In this document: positions 59,501-64,000 of the stretch, one piece after another
Numbering within the stretch: the first letter of the stretch is position 1
Layout of the letters: every line of letters starts with the position of its first letter
NCBI GenBank assembly: GCA_030267565.1
Contig: BRXU01000005.1
Span: 1,535,501 to 1,599,500 of the forward strand
Length of the DNA stretch: 64,000 nucleotides
Source of the DNA: Pleodorina starrii
Taxonomy: Eukaryota > Chlorophyta > Chlorophyceae > Chlamydomonadales > Volvocaceae
Direction of reading: 5' to 3'
The notes under the pieces: model-generated
What the model was told of the DNA's origin: nothing
What the model saw: only the letters and a program-made list of their open reading frames with translations
Database searches by the model: none
Position numbers and translations under genes: made by a program

Positions 59501-62500
59501 CTCAGGGTTGAAGGGCAGGGTTATGATACGGTATGAGGACGCCACATATCGCATCAGATCACGTCAGGCCAGAAGCTCGCCGGCTGGGGTGGGACCCGGC
59601 CGTTCAATGCCAGCGTCCACCAAAAAACTGCGCCGGGCGAAACGGTCCTTCCCACTCACCCAGGTTCTTGACCTCCTGGCCCGGCTGTCGCGGCTCGCGG
59701 CCGGGTGAGCCCCACGGCTCCACGCCAGCGCTGCGGCTCTCGCCCGGCGCCACCGCCACCTGCCTGGCGGCCTCGGGGCTCGCCACCACCGGTGCCACAC
59801 CGGTAGGGTTCATGCCCAGGAAGGCTTGCACGCGTTTCAGGTCATCGGCCATGCGCTGCAGTTCGACTTGCGTGGGCTCGGGTAGGCCTGGTAGACCGGG
59901 CGGGAGAGCCAATCAGGGCCCGGATCCGGGGCAGAAGTGAGGGAGGGAGGAAGGGCAGCCAAAGATAGGCATCAGAAGACCAGATCGGGCAAGAGTCCGC
60001 GCGGGCAGGCCGACGCCGTAAAGGGGCTGGGGATCTTAAGGGACTGGAGGTTCAGCCGTAGCGTGCGAGAGCTGCGATCGCGACGCCAGACATGTGACAG
60101 ACGTCCCGGGGATGGTCTACGCATAATGCTCACCCTCCAACGTCATCAGCTTGCGGCCCGGCGCCGCAAAGCCCGTGTTGCCCTCCTGCAGGCCGCCCGC
60201 GGTGACATTGATGGGGTTGCGCTGCCGGCCCGCCTGCTCCGGCAAAGCGCCCGATACCCCCATTGCGGGGGCGGGCTGCGGCGGCGGTATGGGTATGCCT
60301 GCTGCCCGCAGCGCCTCCTCCAGCTGAGCCATGCGCCGATTGTTGGCGTCCACGTCTCGGACCACCTCGCCTGTGGGCAAGCCAGCAGGCGGCGGTGCCG
60401 GTCGTTTGTGAGGGGGTCAGAGAGTGTTATGTTTGTGAGAAGCCATACGGGCTGGTAAGCCACAGTTGGAGGTACCCACGGCACATTGGTTCGCGCTTGA
60501 ACCCTACAACAATATACCGGTAAAACAGCGAATCTGGTGACGCAATGCGAGACGTGACCTAGCTGCCTATGTCCGAAGGTGTGCCAGAACAGATCAGAGA
60601 ACGCCGCAGAATGGCCTACGTGGGATGTCGTGGGCCAGGTTGCAAGCCCCTTGAGCAGCGAACCAAAAGGTTTTCTTCAGCACCCGGCTGTAGACGGGCC
60701 TGCAAAGACGACTTGACTCACCCAGGTTCTTGACCTCCTGGCCCGGCTGTCGCGGCTCGCGGCCGGGTGAGCCCCACGGCTCCACGCCAGCGCTGCGGCC
60801 CTCGCCCGGCGCCACCGCCACCTGCCTGGCAGCTTCAGGGCCCGCCGCCACCGCTGCAGCCGGTACCACGCCCGCGGGGTTCATGCCCAGGAAGGCCTGC
60901 ATGCGCCTCATGTCGTCCGCCAAGCGCTGCAGCTCGACTTGCGTGGGCTCGGGCAGGCCTGGTAGAAGTGGTGGGAATGGCAAGCACCGCCCAGGCATGG
61001 GGCACAGGATGGAGGCCGCAGTGAGGCGTTACGATTATGAAAAGTCCGCGCGGTTAGGCCGACGCCACATAAACTGGACCGAAAATCAAGCCGTCATGCG
61101 CAAGAGCTGCAATCACGACACCAGACGTGTGACATGCCCCTGAGGATGGTATACCCATAGTGCTCACCTTCCAGCGCCATCAGCTTGCGGCCCGGCGCCG
61201 CAAAGCCCGTGGCGCCCTCCTGCAGGCCGCCCGCGGTGACGTTGATGGGGTTGCGCTGCCGGCCCGCCTGCTCTGTCGAAGCGCCCGATACCGCCATTGC
61301 TGCGGCGGGCTGCGGCGGCGGTATGGGTATGCCCGCTGCCCGCAGCGCCTCCTCCAGCTGAGCCATGCGCCGATTGTTGGTGTCCACGTCTCGGACCACC
61401 TCGCCTGCGAGCGCGGGGTGAAGGGAAGACGGTCCAAGCAACCAAGTGCTTGCACGACGCAGGCGGTGGCACCTCCGATTGCAAGGCTTGGCTTGGGGGG
61501 AACCCCGATAGACCTCGCAGATCCAAGAGGGTAAACAGACTTCCAACTTGAGCTACCTTGCCGTCATGATAACAACTTCCAAGTACCGGTACTAACTACT
61601 TCCTAGGATCATGCTTTCGGTATTGGATGCGATTACAGACGTTTCGCGATACGCAAAGTTGCAAACCCCCCCCCCGAATCACCATGCACCATGACCATTG
61701 CGCCCCACGTAGCCTCCGCCAATGCTCCCCCAACCCGTTGTTGGGGTTGATGGTGCAGGGTTGGGTTGAAGGATGCCGCAGATCACGTTGGGCCAGAAAC
61801 TCTTGCTGAACTGAAGCAACGCCCTCGAGTACAGAGTCCCACAACCCGCCAAGCAACCACGCCCGAGGAGACAGCCCTTCCCACTCACCCAGGTTCTTGA
61901 CGTCCTGGCCCGGCTGTCGCGGCTCGCGGCCGGGTGAGCCCCACGGCTCCACGCCAGCGCTGCGGCCCTCGCCGGGAGCCACCGCCACCTGCCTGGCGGC
62001 CTCGGGGCCCGCTGCCACCGCTGCAGCCGGTACTACGCCCGCGGGGTTCATGCCCATGAAGGCCTGCATGCGCCTCACGTCGTCCGTCAAGCGCTGCAGC
62101 TCCACTTGCGTGGGCTCAGGCAAGCCTGGCAGGGGGCGAAGGAGGCAGGGGCATAGGCTTCAGCGTTGCAGGCCGGAAAAGAGTCAAGGGCGCGGGTACC
62201 AGGTGGCACTCAGAAAAACTGCGCTTTCGGTATTAACCGTGCGCCAATCCCAGGTGTGACCCAAAGGCAACCGCATGTGCGGTAGCTGGACCCACGTGGG
62301 GCGAAATGAAACACCCGCCCTTCGCACTCTCGCTCGCTTTTGCAGCACAACACCCATCGGCAGCAGACGAGAGTGGCAGGCGGAACCAGGCCAGGCAAGG
62401 GAAACAGTGGCCTCGCCTCCAGAAGAGAAATGTATTACGGTAGTGGTTTAGCCGGTGGGCTCACAGCTACGGGATCTTGGAAGCCAATGACGACACCCGC

Positions 62501-64000
62501 CCAGGCGCAGAATTGCAGATGCACGCAAGGGGGCAAGGGAACCTTGAAATGAATCCATTCGCTCCGTTCGCTCACCCTCCAACGCCAGGGGCCTGCGCCC
62601 CGGCGCCGCAAAGCCCGTGGCGCCCTCCTGCAGGCCGCCCGCGGTGACGTTGATGGGGTTGCGCTGCCGGCCCGCCTGATCCGGCGGAGCGCCCGACACG
62701 GCGACCGTGGAGACGCCCGACGGCAGGGTTGGCGGTATGGGTATGCCCGCAGCCCGGAGCGCCTCCTCCAACACCGCGATGCGGCGGTTGTTGTTGTCCG
62801 TCTCGCGGACCACCTCGCCTGCAGGGAGCACATGAGGGACGTGGCCCCCAGCACCGTCCATTGAAGGGATAAGCGAGGATGCCGGTCAAATGATATGCAC
62901 AACCATGGCAAGGCAGGCCCGCAAACAAGGGCGGGAGTGAGATCAGGGGCGTGATACCGTAGTTCATGCGGCAGCGGGATCGGGCGGCAGGCGGCCCGCA
63001 TGTTGTTTTCACCCAGTGCTGCAGCTCTCACTCCATCCGGGTGCCGCCGTGATGTCGGCACACGCCGCTCGATTGAACCCTCACGTCACTCAGGTGTCTC
63101 AGCCAGCTGGCCGACGTGCAGCGGCAAGGCTGGCAAACTGGGCCCCAATAGGCGGCGCAACCCATCTCAAGACTCACCCAGGTTCTTGACCTCCTGGCCC
63201 GGCTGTCGCGGCTCGCGGCCGGGTGAGCCCCACGGCTCCACGCCAGCGCTGCGGCTCTCGCCCGGAGCCACCGCCACCTGCCTGGCGGCCTCGGGGCCAG
63301 CTGCCACCGCTGCAGCCGGTACCACGCCCGCGGGGTTCATGCCCAGGAAGGCTTGCAAGCGCCTCATGTCGTCCGCCATGCGCGCCAGCTCCACTTGTGC
63401 GGGCTCAGGAAGGCCTGCGTAAGCGCGACAACGCCGCCCCGATGCGGCCAAGCGTTGGGAACTTTTAGTAGTCGCCAGGTCACTCAGGCGACAAACCAAC
63501 GCCATCGCAGCTAGCAAGCCCTCTTGACGCGGAATTGCCACCGGACGGCGCTGGCGCATCGCATGGGCAATGTCTGGTCGATGCGGATGTCGAGGAATGC
63601 GTCGCTCTCAAGTCAGGCGCCCACGACGGGGCCCGTACGGGCCTCTCACCCAAGGCTCGGGCGTGTCGAGTCTCTCCACTCTGTGCCGCGCCCATGTAAA
63701 CGAAAATGTTTTGAGTCAAGGAATCCTGTGGGAAGGCCAATAAACCCACGCCCCTGATAGGGCCTGGTGAAGCCGAAATCCCAAGCCCGCAGGAAAGGCG
63801 GCGTGAGGAGCCCCGCACTCCAACATCCAGTGACCGAAACAGCGCTCGGGCGCGCACCTTCAAGCGCCGGCAGCAGCTTGCGGCCCGGCGCCGCAAAGCC
63901 CGTGGCGCCCTCCTGCAGGCCGCCCGCGGTGACGTTGATGGGGTTGCGCTGCCGCCCCGCCTGCTCCGGCGGAGCGCCCGATACAGCGACCGTGGAGACG
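47580..64000 (-). CDS. Giant modular coiled-coil repeat protein (3' part; 5' end outside window)
   Basis: Twenty-seven exons in phase give about 1,876 residues, the 5' end lying beyond 64000. From the right, alternating B and A exons are: 63858->64000, 63178-63414, 62576-62818, 61889-62125, 61168-61404, 60722-60958, 60134-60370, 59660-59887, 58902-59138, 58441-58671, 57094-57330, 56648-56878, 55988-56224, 55369-55596, 54848-55099, 54391-54612, 53910-54176, 53313-53566. Diverged exons follow: 52733-52928, 52288-52493, 51730-51843, 51407-51560, 50773-50918, 50259-50342, 49839-49976, 49442-49645 and 47580-47771. A exons (~76 codons) carry LKRVQAFLGM and end GREPRQPGQEVKNL. B exons (79 codons) have a coiled coil with MAQLEEALRAAGIPIP and then RNPINVTAGGLQEG...GFAAP. 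The last exons are helical (EDIDALNEAMRQSENQLARL), ending PAAEW. There is no signal peptide in view and no recognised family. A filamentous or scaffold role is only inference. Confidence 0.8.
48170..49441. repeat. 46-bp minisatellite in the last intron of the giant gene
   Basis: About 27 units of 46 bp combine a GAGGAGCCCCCAG core with CCACC-rich tracts; some units are shortened or lengthened by 4-bp steps. The array starts at the donor of exon 49442-49645 and fills most of the 1.67-kb last intron. Because 46 is not a multiple of three and the unit lacks stops on the minus strand, all three minus frames stay open; these long frames are not genes. Confidence 0.95.
55770..55855. repeat. Perfect 36-bp inverted repeat (hairpin) in an intron
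   Basis: Bases 55770-55805 are the exact reverse complement of 55820-55855, with a 14-base loop. The element lies in the intron between exons 55988-56224 and 55369-55596 and is followed by a GATC-rich stretch (55870-55945). Confidence 0.9.
57630..58365. mobile_element. Probable insertion (about 0.75 kb) in one module intron
   Basis: The intron 57331-58440 is 1,110 bp, whereas the paralogous intron 60371-60721 is 351 bp. They match on both sides (GCAGCGAACC on the left; AGCACCCGGCTGTAGA on the right). The extra DNA has imperfect inverted ends (TTCTTGGGTT near 57635 and GACCCAAGAACC near 58300) and no coding capacity I can identify. A non-autonomous transposon is the simplest reading. Confidence 0.55.

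Larger units (their letters stand above)
53910..64000 (-). repeat. Tandem array of exon-pair modules (with introns)
   Basis: Within this span the A and B exons are nearly identical copies, and some flanking introns are also shared. For example, 56648-57610 and 59660-60660 match through exons and introns at an offset of about 3.0 kb. Every A and B exon begins and ends in phase 1, so any pair can be gained or lost without a frameshift. Confidence 0.9.

Overview
The window looks like nuclear DNA of a green alga, most likely of the Chlamydomonas/Volvox group. It is very GC-rich, its genes have many short introns with GT(G/A)(A/C)G donors, its proteins carry long Ala/Pro/Gly/Gln runs, and it holds a split-direct-repeat tyrosine-recombinase retroelement of the kind described from Volvox (Kangaroo) and Chlamydomonas (TOC1). 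One reservation is that I did not find the TGTAA poly(A) signal typical of that group close behind most stop codons. Exon boundaries were read by eye from splice sites and checked for reading-phase continuity. No database search was run.

Layout. (1) 185-15847: four tandem, same-strand (minus) genes of one unrecognised protein family, separated by 2-4 kb gaps with microsatellites and a diverged 427-bp duplication. (2) 19464-31402 (minus): a >3,090-residue PHD-finger protein with a single 7.86-kb exon of low-complexity, Arg/Gly-rich and coiled-coil sequence. (3) 32381-35292 (plus): a seven-exon TAP46/IGBP1 gene (regulatory subunit of PP2A-type phosphatases), divergent from the PHD gene, with one GC-AG intron. 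(4) 36512-40643 (minus): a probable organelle-targeted J-domain protein with a long repetitive tail, convergent with TAP46.

(5) 41216-45652: a degenerate DIRS/PAT-like element with the order A1 - internal - B1 - A2 - spacer - B2. Its internal part holds gag-like remnants, a 59-bp minisatellite where a reverse transcriptase would be expected, and a frameshifted gene whose pieces encode a PHD finger followed by a tyrosine recombinase. (6) 47580 to beyond 64000 (minus): the 3' part of a giant gene made of strictly alternating A and B exons, all with phase-1 borders in the conserved part. Each pair encodes about 155 residues (a short helix, a coiled coil and a conserved RNPI...GFA.P motif). Exon pairs have been duplicated together with their introns, and this repeat protein is the best candidate here for something undescribed.

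The genes do not form a pathway. TAP46 is housekeeping signalling, the PHD protein is probably chromatin-associated, the J protein is an Hsp70 co-chaperone, and the tandem family and the giant repeat protein have no function I can assign.
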